From Variovorax sp. (GTDB lineage: Bacteria > Pseudomonadota > Gammaproteobacteria > Burkholderiales > Burkholderiaceae_C), in assembly GCA_025352265.1 (NCBI GenBank), contig JANXTS010000027.1, positions 1-64,000 of the forward strand: 64,000 nt of DNA, written 5' to 3'. Each line of letters opens with the position of its first letter. Position 1 is the first letter of the stretch. A program made the position numbers and the translations under genes. Of the stretch, positions 52,615 through 60,438 are shown one piece after another. Below the pieces are notes generated by a model. It had not been told where the DNA came from, did not search any database, and saw nothing but the letters and a program-made list of their open reading frames with translations.

Positions 52615-52642
52615 TTCATCGTGAACCCGCCACGAGGAACAC

Positions 52643-54043
52643 ATGACCAAGCTCTCACAACAATGGCAACGCAAGCTCGAAGCGAGCAGCAAGCCCGCTT
52701 ACCTGTTGCTCGCCGACCTGATTGCCGACGACATTCGCACAGGCCGGTTGACGGCGCGTGACCAGCTTCCCACGCTGCGCGATCTCGCGGCCGATTTACG
52801 GCTCAACTACACGACCGTGGCGCGGGGCTATGCCGAGGCGCGCAAGCGGGGACTCATCGACTCCCGCTCGGGCACCGGCAGCTTCATTCGCGGCAGTAGC
52901 CCCGCCCTGCCCTTACGTGGCGGCAGCGGTGCGGAGATGACGATGAACCTCCCGCCCGAGCCGCAAGACCCTGGCCTGCTCGGACGGATGCACGAAAGCG
53001 CGGCCCGCGTGATGGCCGATTCGGATTTGTGGGATCTATTGCGCTACCAGGACTTCGGCGGCACCGTGCGCGATCGCGAGGCCGGCATGCAGTGGCTGCG
53101 GCCGCGCGTACCGGACTGCCGGCTCGATCAGATGCTCGTGTGCCCCGGCATCCACAGCGTGCTGGCAGCGGTGTTCTCGCAACTGGCACGGCCAGGGGAA
53201 CTGATCTGCGTCGAAGCGCTGACCTATCCGGGGGTGAAGGCGATCTCCACGCAGTTGGGCATCCAGTTGCATGCGCTGCAGCTCGACGAAGAAGGCCCGA
53301 TGGGCGATGCCTTCGAGCACGCATGCAAAACGCTCAAGCCCAAGGCTCTTTACGTCAACCCGACACTCAACAATCCGACCACCACCACCATCTCGCGTGC
53401 CCGCCGAGAAGCGCTGGCCGACATCGCCTTGCGCTACGCCATTCCGATCATCGAAGACGATGCCTACGCGATGATCCCGCGCCAGGTGCCGCCCACCTTC
53501 GCCAGCATGGCGCCCGATCTCACCTACTACATCACCGGGTTTTCGAAGACGCTGGGTGCGGGGCTGCGCAACGCCTACGTGCGCTCGCCAAACGCGCGCC
53601 AGTCGCAACGTCTGGCCGGTGCGTTGCGCGCCACCACGGTCATGGCGTCGCCCATCACCAACGCGCTTGCCACGCTATGGGTCGAAGACGGAACCGCCGA
53701 CGAAATGCTGGTCGCAGTGCGCAACGAATCGAACGCCCGCCAGGCGCTGGCCGTGAAGCACCTCGCCGACCACGGCATCAACGGCTCCGATCAACAGACC
53801 GAGGGCTTTCATCTTTGGCTGCCGTTGACCTCCGCATGGAGCACGGTCGAGTTTGCGTCGTACCTGCGCAGCCAGAACGTCGGAGTGGTCGCAAGTGCTG
53901 CCTTTTCGACCGACGGCGCGCCGCCGGACGCAGTGCGCATCTGTCTCGGCGGGCCGATGTCGCGTGAAGAATGCGATCAGGCGTTGCGGCTGGTCGCCGA
54001 TACGCTGACGCATCCGCTGCATCCGCATGCAACGGTGACCTGA
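52643..54043 (+). CDS. MocR-type regulator (GntR wing-helix fused to PLP aminotransferase fold)
   Basis: A 466-residue MocR-family protein. The GntR DNA-binding domain covers about residues 5-85 (LPTLRDLAADLRLNYTTVARGYAEARKRGLI), then a linker, then a type I aminotransferase fold. The PLP lysine is in TGFSKTLGAG (Lys302), with the VNPTLNNPTTTT and IIEDDAYA pyridine/phosphate-binding motifs before it. Such proteins sense PLP or amino-acid-like ligands. It is divergent from the Nit1C operon and is the likely controller of it and of itself. I know of no described MocR regulator for Nit1C. Confidence 0.87.
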   Translation: MTKLSQQWQRKLEASSKPAYLLLADLIADDIRTGRLTARDQLPTLRDLAADLRLNYTTVARGYAEARKRGLIDSRSGTGSFIRGSSPALPLRGGSGAEMTMNLPPEPQDPGLLGRMHESAARVMADSDLWDLLRYQDFGGTVRDREAGMQWLRPRVPDCRLDQMLVCPGIHSVLAAVFSQLARPGELICVEALTYPGVKAISTQLGIQLHALQLDEEGPMGDAFEHACKTLKPKALYVNPTLNNPTTTTISRARREALADIALRYAIPIIEDDAYAMIPRQVPPTFASMAPDLTYYITGFSKTLGAGLRNAYVRSPNARQSQRLAGALRATTVMASPITNALATLWVEDGTADEMLVAVRNESNARQALAVKHLADHGINGSDQQTEGFHLWLPLTSAWSTVEFASYLRSQNVGVVASAAFSTDGAPPDAVRICLGGPMSREECDQALRLVADTLTHPLHPHATVT

Positions 54044-54168
54044 GGCTCGCGCCGACCTACACCTGGCCGCCTGTAGGCACACGCCCACGTGCGCGGGATG
54101 CGTTTTCCGGCAGCCGCAACGCAGCGCAGGCCGTTAACGTACGGATTCACCAGCACACGGAGACCTTC

Positions 54169-54246
54169 ATGAAAAGCCTCATCCTTTGGCTATGCGGGGT
54201 CCCGCTCATTGTCATCATTGCTCTGAAGGTTTTTGGCGTCTTCTGA
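54169..54246 (+). CDS. 25-residue membrane peptide
   Basis: A very short gene encoding MKSLILWLCGVPLIVIIAL plus six residues, one continuous membrane segment. A GGAG lies 7 nt before the ATG, and a terminator follows at 54293, so it has the signals of a real gene. It starts 125 bp after the MocR gene and may be its own transcript. No family is recognised; small stress-related membrane peptides look like this. Confidence 0.5.
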   Translation: MKSLILWLCGVPLIVIIALKVFGVF

Positions 54247-54292
54247 GATTCGAAGAGTTCCTCCTCCCGGCGCCACTTTGGCGCCGTTCCAC

Positions 54293-54317
54293 AGCGCCCT
54301 TCGGGGCGCTTTTTTTT
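54293..54317 (+). terminator. Intrinsic terminator between the small peptide gene and the acyltransferase gene
   Basis: AGCGCCC and GGGCGCT form a 7-bp stem with a TTCG tetraloop (with an extra G) followed by seven Ts. Just upstream GGCGCCA/TGGCGCC (54269-54287) forms a second strong hairpin. It lies between the plus-strand peptide gene and the convergent acyltransferase gene. Confidence 0.85.
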
Positions 54318-54319
54318 AC

Positions 54320-55063
54320 TCAGAACGTTTCGCGACGAAGTTGTTGAACGTCTTCGTGCAGCGACCGCGCCCAACTGCGACGCTCCCGTCCATACGCCGA
54401 TTGCGGCTCGCCGAAGCGGACGATGGCCAGCAACGGCGGCGCCGTCAGCGTGTTCCACAGCGAGGTGACGAGGTTGTCGTCGTCGATGTAGCGCGGCGCC
54501 TGACTGGTCTCCCCGGTGGCGGCATCGGCAAAGCGAAGCGCAGCGGGTTGGATCGGCGCATCGGCTGAAATCGCAGCCTGCATCAGGTTGGCATGGAACG
54601 GCAACAGCCCGTGGCCATCGCTGGTCGTGCCCTCGGGAAAGATCGCGATCAGGTCACCCTTGCGCAACGCATCGGTCATGTGATGCACCACGCGCAACGC
54701 ATCGCGGCGCCGTTCGCGCTCGATGTAGAGCGACCCTGCGCCCGTCGACAACATGCCGATGAGCGGCCAGTGCCTGACGCCCGACTTCGAGACGAAGCGC
54801 ACGTGGCGCGTCGCGTGAATCACGAGAATGTCGAGCCACGACAGGTGATTGCAGACCAACAACACCGGCCCGCTCGCCGGAGGCTTGCCCTGCACCGTGA
54901 GTTGCACTCCCATGAGTGCCAGCATGCGCCCTGCCCATTGCTGCACAGCGACCTCGCGCTGCGTCGTCGTCATTGTCGGAAACTTGAAGCGGATGGTCCA
55001 CCAACCACCCAGTGCATGACCGACGGCGCGAAGCAATTTCCAGAATGCAGAGAGTTGACGCAT
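54320..55063 (-). CDS. Lysophospholipid acyltransferase (1-acyl-sn-glycerol-3-phosphate type)
   Basis: A 247-residue PlsC-family acyltransferase. From the ATG at 55063 it begins with hydrophobic and amphipathic segments, then has the catalytic NHLSWLD (residues 72-78, HX4D), the GSLYIERER substrate-binding motif near 115-123 and the FPEGTTSDG motif near 145-153. It transfers acyl groups to lysophosphatidate or a related lipid at the inner membrane. It lies 16 bp downstream of the pyrC' gene and is likely the last gene of that operon. Confidence 0.88.
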   Translation of the reverse strand: MRQLSAFWKLLRAVGHALGGWWTIRFKFPTMTTTQREVAVQQWAGRMLALMGVQLTVQGKPPASGPVLLVCNHLSWLDILVIHATRHVRFVSKSGVRHWPLIGMLSTGAGSLYIERERRRDALRVVHHMTDALRKGDLIAIFPEGTTSDGHGLLPFHANLMQAAISADAPIQPAALRFADAATGETSQAPRYIDDDNLVTSLWNTLTAPPLLAIVRFGEPQSAYGRERRSWARSLHEDVQQLRRETF

Positions 55064-55079
55064 GCGTTGAGGCGGCGCC

Positions 55080-56348
55080 TCAGCCGTGAACGAGGCGACC
55101 GGCAACGATCGTGTGGCGCGCACGTCCGCGCAGCGCATAGCCGCTAAACGGTGTGCTCTTGCCGTGGCTGCGCAGCGTCTCCGGCTGCACTTGCCATTCG
55201 ATGTCGGGGTCGATCACACAAACGTCCGCCACACCGCCGGCCATCAACCGGCCGGCTCCGGGCGCAGTCAGCAATCGGGCCGGTGCCGATGTCACGACAC
55301 TCAACGCGCGCATCAGCCCGACACCTCTCTGCTGCCCCCATTGCAACGCCAGCGGCAGCAGCAATTCGAGCCCCGTCGCGCCCGCTTCGCTTTCGGCAAA
55401 GGGCAGCGTCTTGGCATCGGCATCGACCGGCGTGTGGTCGGACACCAGTGCGTCGATGGTGCCGTCGGCCAGCCCTGCCGACAACGCGTCGCGGTCGCGC
55501 TGCTGGCGCAGTGGTGGGTTGAGCCGCGCACGACTGTCGAAGTAGCCAATGTCGGTGTCGATCAGCAGCAATGAGTTGATGCTGACGTCGCAGGTCAGCG
55601 GCAGGCCGGCCTCCTTGGCTTCGCGCACCAGTTGCACGCCGGCTGCACTCGACAGACGGCATAGATGCGCGCGAGCGCCCGTACTCTTCATAAGCTCCAC
55701 GATGGTAAAGATGGCGATGGTCTCGGCCGCCACCGGTACACCGGCCAGCCCGAGTCGCGTCGCGAGCGGGCCGCTGGCTGCGACACCCTTTCCGAGGTCT
55801 CGGTCTTGCGGGCGCAACCATACGGTGTAGCCGAAGGTGCTCGCATAGAGCAACGCGCGCTGCAGCACCTGCGTGTCGGCCAGGGCCACATCGGCCTGGG
55901 TGAATCCGATGCAGCCGGCTTCGGTCAGCGCGGCCATCTCGGTCAGCACTTCGCCGGCCAGATTCCGGGTGAGGGCACCGAGCGGAAAGAGTCGTGCGCC
56001 GTTTTGTTTGGAAGCACGAAAACGCAGCATCTCGATCAGGCCAGGTTCGTCGAGCACGGGATCGGTGTCGGGCAGGCAGACCAAGCTCGTCACCCCGCCT
56101 GCGACCGCCGCGGCCATCTCGCTTCCGAGCATGCCCTCGTGCTCGTAGCCCGGCTCGCGCAGCCGCGCTGCAAGATCGACCAGACCGGGCACCACGATGC
56201 AGCCCGCCGCATCGATGGTGCGATCGGCCTGGAAGCCCGAAACGTCGCCGATGCCAAAGACCTTGCCGTCGGCCAACGCAACATCGGCTCGTTGGTCGAA
56301 GTCCGAAGCCGGATCGACGACGCGGCCGTTTGCAATGAGGATGTTCAT
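55080..56348 (-). CDS. Dihydroorotase-like PyrC' (metal ligands missing), partner of PyrB
   Basis: A 422-residue amidohydrolase-fold protein starting [18 protein letters not shown] (ATG at 56348, 4-bp overlap with pyrB). In active dihydroorotases the first metal motif is DxHxHxREPG; here residues 58-67 read [10 protein letters not shown], so both histidines are lost (Ala60, Arg62). It keeps the SDHTPVD stretch near 307-313 and the fold-typical GHDK-like C-terminal region [14 protein letters not shown]. In Pseudomonas the corresponding inactive PyrC' supports the assembly of aspartate carbamoyltransferase, and the same structural role is likely. An active dihydroorotase must be encoded elsewhere. 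Confidence 0.85.
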   Translation of the reverse strand: MNILIANGRVVDPASDFDQRADVALADGKVFGIGDVSGFQADRTIDAAGCIVVPGLVDLAARLREPGYEHEGMLGSEMAAAVAGGVTSLVCLPDTDPVLDEPGLIEMLRFRASKQNGARLFPLGALTRNLAGEVLTEMAALTEAGCIGFTQADVALADTQVLQRALLYASTFGYTVWLRPQDRDLGKGVAASGPLATRLGLAGVPVAAETIAIFTIVELMKSTGARAHLCRLSSAAGVQLVREAKEAGLPLTCDVSINSLLLIDTDIGYFDSRARLNPPLRQQRDRDALSAGLADGTIDALVSDHTPVDADAKTLPFAESEAGATGLELLLPLALQWGQQRGVGLMRALSVVTSAPARLLTAPGAGRLMAGGVADVCVIDPDIEWQVQPETLRSHGKSTPFSGYALRGRARHTIVAGRLVHG

Positions 56349-57307
56349 GCTTCGTTCCCGGCGACGATGCTCATGACCGCCATGCGCACTGCAATGCCGA
56401 AGGTCACCTGCGGCAGGATGACGCTCTGCTTGCCGTCGACGACTGCGGAGTCGATTTCGACGCCGCGGTTGATCGGCCCCGGATGCATCACGATGGCGTC
56501 CGGTTTGGCGAGGCGCAGCTTCTCGGGCGTGAGCCCGTAGGTCTTGAAGAACTCCTGGCTGGACGGCAGCAGAGCGCCGCTCATCCGTTCGTTCTGCAGG
56601 CGCAGCATGATGACGACATCGCAATCCTTGATGCCTTCTTCGAGCGTATGGCATACGCGCACGCCCATCTGGGCCATGTCGTCGGGCACCAGCGTCCGGG
56701 GGCCGACCACGCGAACTTCCGCACATCCGAGCGTGGTGAGGCCATGGATGTCGGAGCGCGCCACGCGCGAGTGCAGCACGTCGCCGACGATCGCAACCGT
56801 GAGGTTGGTGAAGTCTTTTTTGTAGTGACGGATCGTGTACATGTCGAGCAGTCCCTGCGTCGGATGCGCATGGCGGCCGTCGCCCGCGTTGATCACGTGC
56901 ACATGCGGCGCGACGTGTTGCGCGATCAAGTACGGTGCGCCCGATTCGCCGTGTCGCACCACGAACAGGTCGGCAGCCATGGCGCTAAGGTTGGCGATGG
57001 TATCGAGCAGCGACTCGCCCTTGGTCGCCGACGAGCGCGCGATGTCCAGGTTGATGACGTCGGCGCTCAGTCGCTTGGCCGCGATCTCGAAAGTGGTACG
57101 AGTGCGTGTCGAGTTCTCGAAGAACAGGTTGAACACGCTCTTGCCGCGCAGCAACGGCACCTTCTTGACCTCGCGGTCGCTCACGCTGGTGAAGTTGGCC
57201 GCCGTGTCGAGGATGTGCGTCAGGATGCTTTTAGGCAGGCCTTCGATCGACAGCAGATGAATAAGCTCGCCGTTCTTGTTGAGCTGCGGGTTGCGTTTGT
57301 AGAGCAT
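56345..57307 (-). CDS. pyrB: Aspartate carbamoyltransferase catalytic subunit
   Basis: A 320-residue carbamoyltransferase that condenses carbamoyl phosphate and aspartate in pyrimidine synthesis. The carbamoyl-phosphate motif STRTR is at residues 66-70 within [10 protein letters not shown], and HPGPINRG near 285-292 is the aspartate-side motif. The start shares one base with the pyrR stop (TGATG) and its end overlaps pyrC'. This matches the pyrR-pyrB-pyrC' operon of many pseudomonads and Burkholderiales. Confidence 0.95.
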   Translation of the reverse strand: MLYKRNPQLNKNGELIHLLSIEGLPKSILTHILDTAANFTSVSDREVKKVPLLRGKSVFNLFFENSTRTRTTFEIAAKRLSADVINLDIARSSATKGESLLDTIANLSAMAADLFVVRHGESGAPYLIAQHVAPHVHVINAGDGRHAHPTQGLLDMYTIRHYKKDFTNLTVAIVGDVLHSRVARSDIHGLTTLGCAEVRVVGPRTLVPDDMAQMGVRVCHTLEEGIKDCDVVIMLRLQNERMSGALLPSSQEFFKTYGLTPEKLRLAKPDAIVMHPGPINRGVEIDSAVVDGKQSVILPQVTFGIAVRMAVMSIVAGNEA

Positions 57308-57804
57308 CAGCGGTTTTCTTCTACCTTGAGGCTGAATGCACCACCGTCGCTGCGCGCAAGAGCCAGCAACTGCGAGTCCGGCAAGGTCAGCCGGGTCGCG
57401 GCAAAGTCGGCAGCTACCGGCAGTTCGCGGCCGCCACGATCGACCAGCACCGCCAGCCGCACGCAGGCCGGACGCCCGAAGTCGAACAGTTCGTTGAGCA
57501 CCGCGCGAATGGTGCGACCGGTGTAGAGCACGTCGTCGAGCAGCAGCACGTCGGCGCCGTTCACGTCGAACGGCAGCACTGTTTGCGCGCTTGCAGAAAG
57601 CCCCCGGCGCGCGAAGTCGTCGCGGTGCATTGCCGATGAGATCACGCCGGGCGAACCCGGCAGGTCCAGGTCTTTTTGCAGACGCTCGACCAGCCAGGCG
57701 CCGCCAGACGTGATGCCGACCAACCGCGTCTTTGGCCGCATCAACGGCTTTACGCCGGAAACCAGCGCGGTGTAGAGCAACTCTGCCTCGGGAACCGGAT
57801 TCAA
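57307..57804 (-). CDS. pyrR: PyrR-type bifunctional pyrimidine regulator / uracil phosphoribosyltransferase
   Basis: A 165-residue phosphoribosyltransferase-fold protein. No ATG is available; I choose the TTG at 57804, which overlaps the ruvX stop (TTGA) and has GAGGAG 7 nt upstream. The PRPP-binding loop [15 protein letters not shown] is at about residues 87-101, with [13 protein letters not shown] near 126-138 for the PyrR lineage. In Gram-positives PyrR is an RNA-binding attenuation protein; in betaproteobacteria its regulatory role is less certain. It is the first of the pyr genes. Confidence 0.88.
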   Translation of the reverse strand: MNPVPEAELLYTALVSGVKPLMRPKTRLVGITSGGAWLVERLQKDLDLPGSPGVISSAMHRDDFARRGLSASAQTVLPFDVNGADVLLLDDVLYTGRTIRAVLNELFDFGRPACVRLAVLVDRGGRELPVAADFAATRLTLPDSQLLALARSDGGAFSLKVEENR

Positions 57805-58244
57805 GAAAGACTCCTCAGGAACTGCTCCAGGATGATGCAGGCCGACGCCGCGTCCGCATCGCGCGCGCCAGAGGCGAGCGCCTCGGTCGTGCTGTAGCGC
57901 TCGTCGACTTCGTACACCGGCAGATTGAAGCGGCCATGCAATTGGCGCGCAAATTTCTGTGCCCTGCGGGTGTTTTCGTGCGCCGCGCCATCCGGGTGAA
58001 AGGGCACACCGATGACCAATGCATCGGGCTGCCACTCGCGAATGCGGGCTTCGACATGGGCGAACCGAGCGTCGCCTTCGGCCTTGATGGTGGCCTGAGG
58101 CGACGCGGTCTCGAGCAGGCGATTGCCGGTCGCTACGCCGGTGCGCTTCAGGCCGAAATCGAAAGCCAGGAAGCTTTGAAAATGCGAAGGAACGGTAGCG
58201 GGAACGGAGGAGGTTGGAGCGGCATCGTCTGCCTTGTTTGGCAT
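57801..58244 (-). CDS. ruvX: Holliday junction resolvase-like protein (YqgF)
   Basis: A 147-residue RNase-H-like nuclease. I use the ATG at 58244 (MPNKADD); a GTG at 58259 overlapping the yqgE stop would add 5 residues. The motif [14 protein letters not shown] holds the first acidic residue, [10 protein letters not shown] the middle and [10 protein letters not shown] the later catalytic region. It is needed for 16S rRNA 5' processing in E. coli. The gene order yqgE-ruvX-pyrR-pyrB is conserved. Confidence 0.88.
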   Translation of the reverse strand: MPNKADDAAPTSSVPATVPSHFQSFLAFDFGLKRTGVATGNRLLETASPQATIKAEGDARFAHVEARIREWQPDALVIGVPFHPDGAAHENTRRAQKFARQLHGRFNLPVYEVDERYSTTEALASGARDADAASACIILEQFLRSLS

Positions 58245-58255
58245 GACCGAAGCGC

Positions 58256-58855
58256 TCACGCGTGACCGGCGTCGGGCGACAGCTTCCAGGCTTCGAGGCC
58301 CAGCAGCAACAAGGCGCGGTCGTAGCGCTGCTCGATCGGCGTGTCGAAGATCACCGCGGGGTCGGCGTCGACGGTGAGCCAGCTGTTTTCAGCCAGTTCA
58401 GACTCGAGCTGTCCCTGCTCCCACGCCGCATAACCGAGCGACACCAGCACCTTGCGCGGCCCGGCGCCGGTCGCCAGCGCTTCGAGCACGTCTTTCGACG
58501 TCGTCATTTCGAGGCCACCCGGAATTGTCATGGTCGATGCATAAACCGATTCCTCGGGCTTGTCGCATTCTGCAAACACCGGCTCGTGCAGCACGAAGCC
58601 GCGTTCGGTTTGCACCGGGCCGCCTTGGAAAACCGGTGCCTCTCCCAGTTCGGGTCGGCTCAAATGCAGCTCGATCTTCTCGAACAGGCCCTTCAAATTC
58701 ATGTCGCTGGGCTTGTTGATCACAAGGCCCAACGCTCCGCGCTCGCTGTGTTCGCACAAATAGATAACGCTGCGCCTGAATATCTTGTCTGCCAGACCGG
58801 GCATCGCGATCAGGAAATGATGCGTTAGGTTCATCGGGGCAGAATCTGTTGGCAT
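58256..58855 (-). CDS. YqgE/AlgH family protein
   Basis: A 199-residue protein of the UPF0301 family. MNLTHHFLIAMPGLADKIF begins the conserved core at residue 8; I keep the upstream ATG at 58855, common in Comamonadaceae. Conserved blocks include YLCEHSERGALGLVINKP, FQGGPVQTERGFVLH and AWEQGQLESELAENSWL. Its function is unknown, although a link to regulation (AlgH) was proposed. Its start codon abuts the start of the divergent photolyase gene, so their promoters must lie inside the other's coding region. Confidence 0.9.
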   Translation of the reverse strand: MPTDSAPMNLTHHFLIAMPGLADKIFRRSVIYLCEHSERGALGLVINKPSDMNLKGLFEKIELHLSRPELGEAPVFQGGPVQTERGFVLHEPVFAECDKPEESVYASTMTIPGGLEMTTSKDVLEALATGAGPRKVLVSLGYAAWEQGQLESELAENSWLTVDADPAVIFDTPIEQRYDRALLLLGLEAWKLSPDAGHA

Positions 58856-60349
58856 ATGCCCCCGATTTTACTGGCCGTCGACAAAATTTATCCCAAAGGG
58901 CTCATGTGGTTCCGTCGCGACCTGCGCGTGGACGACAACGCCGCCCTTCATCACGCGCTGCGCAGCTGCCGTCAGGTGCTGTGCGTCTTCGTTTTCGACA
59001 GGGCCATCCTCGACGCCTTGCCGAGCGCGGATCGGCGGGTCGAATTCATCCGCGAATCGCTGGTGGAGCTCGATGCGGAACTGCAAACCCTGCACAGCGG
59101 GCTGATCGTCAGGCATGCGGTCGCAGCCGAGGAGATCGCCACGCTGGCTCATGCGCTCGGAGTGCAGGCGGTGTTCGCGAACCGCGACGACGAGCCCACG
59201 GCTTTGGAACGCGACGCAAAAATTCTAGGTGCGCTGGCCAACACCGGAATCGCGTTTCACACCCACAAGGACCACACCATTTTTGAGCGCGACGAAGTGC
59301 TCACCAAGGTCGGACAGCCCTACACGGTGTTCACGCCCTACAAGCGCGCCTGGCTCGCCAAGCTCGAAGCCGTTGATCTGAAGCCGCACCCGGTACGCCA
59401 CTACGCCGACGCGCTGGTGCCGCCGCCCGAGTCGTATCGTGCCGGTGTGCCGAACTTGAAGGCCATCGGCTTCGAGCAGACCAACCTCGCCGAACTCGAA
59501 ATCCCCACCGGAACGCAAGGCGGCGCGGCCCTGTTCGACGATTTTTTTCAGCGCATCGACCGCTACGACGCGACGCGCAATTTTCCTGCGGTACGCGGTC
59601 CGAGCTACCTGAGCGTGCACCTGCGCTTCGGCACAGTGTCGATCCGGCAACTGGCCGGCGTGGCGCATCAACTCTCGCTGCAAGGCGACGTCGGGGCTGC
59701 GACCTGGCTCAGCGAACTGATCTGGCGCGACTTCTACTTTCAGGTGCTGGCGTTCAATCCGCGGGTCGCCGAGGGCAAGAGCTTCAGACCCGAGTACGAC
59801 AAGATCATCTGGCACCACGGCAAGCATGCCGACGAGCTCTTCGACGCGTGGTGCCAGGGCCGCACCGGCTACCCGTTGATCGACGCGGCGATGGCGCAGA
59901 TCAATCAGACCGGCTACATGCACAACCGGCTGCGCATGGTCGTCGCGAGCTTTCTGTGCAAGGACCTGGGGCTGGACTGGCGCCGCGGCGAGGCCTACTT
60001 CGCCTTGCATCTGAACGACTTCGAGCTGGCCTCGAACAACGGCGGTTGGCAGTGGGCGAGCTCGAGCGGCTGCGATGCGCAGCCGTACTTTCGCATCTTC
60101 AACCCGGTCACGCAGAGCGAGCGCTTCGACCCGGAAGGCAAGTTCATCCGGCGTTATCTGCCGCAGCTTGCAAAACTGTCGAACACGTCGATCCACGCGC
60201 CATGGAATGCCACGCCAGTGGAACGTGAATCTGCCGGCATTGTTCTAGGCAAGGATTACCCGAAGCCAGTCGTCGACCACGCCGAGGCGCGCGCACGCAC
60301 GCTGCAGCGTTACGGCGTGGTGAGCAACAAGGCGACATCCACGGGCTGA
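58856..60349 (+). CDS. phrB: Deoxyribodipyrimidine photolyase (CPD class I)
   Basis: A 497-residue photolyase/cryptochrome protein that repairs UV pyrimidine dimers with light and FADH. An N-terminal antenna domain opens with KGLMWFRRDLRVDDNAALHHAL (from residue 14). The FAD-binding half has SYLSVHLRFGTVSIRQL near 257-273, WLSELIWRDFYFQVL near 283-297 and the strongly conserved GYPLIDAAMAQINQTGYMHNR and NNGGWQWASSSGCDAQPYFRIFNP blocks (here named in part). The ATG at 58856 is used; Met17 at 58904 is a possible shorter start. Confidence 0.93.
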   Translation: MPPILLAVDKIYPKGLMWFRRDLRVDDNAALHHALRSCRQVLCVFVFDRAILDALPSADRRVEFIRESLVELDAELQTLHSGLIVRHAVAAEEIATLAHALGVQAVFANRDDEPTALERDAKILGALANTGIAFHTHKDHTIFERDEVLTKVGQPYTVFTPYKRAWLAKLEAVDLKPHPVRHYADALVPPPESYRAGVPNLKAIGFEQTNLAELEIPTGTQGGAALFDDFFQRIDRYDATRNFPAVRGPSYLSVHLRFGTVSIRQLAGVAHQLSLQGDVGAATWLSELIWRDFYFQVLAFNPRVAEGKSFRPEYDKIIWHHGKHADELFDAWCQGRTGYPLIDAAMAQINQTGYMHNRLRMVVASFLCKDLGLDWRRGEAYFALHLNDFELASNNGGWQWASSSGCDAQPYFRIFNPVTQSERFDPEGKFIRRYLPQLAKLSNTSIHAPWNATPVERESAGIVLGKDYPKPVVDHAEARARTLQRYGVVSNKATSTG

Positions 60350-60438
60350 GGCGGGCTCAATGCGGCCTGAGCCAGCGGACCTCATGAGCCGCGTGGCAAG
60401 ACAGTTGCGGCGTGTACGGGTGCTTATCTTTTAGTTTG

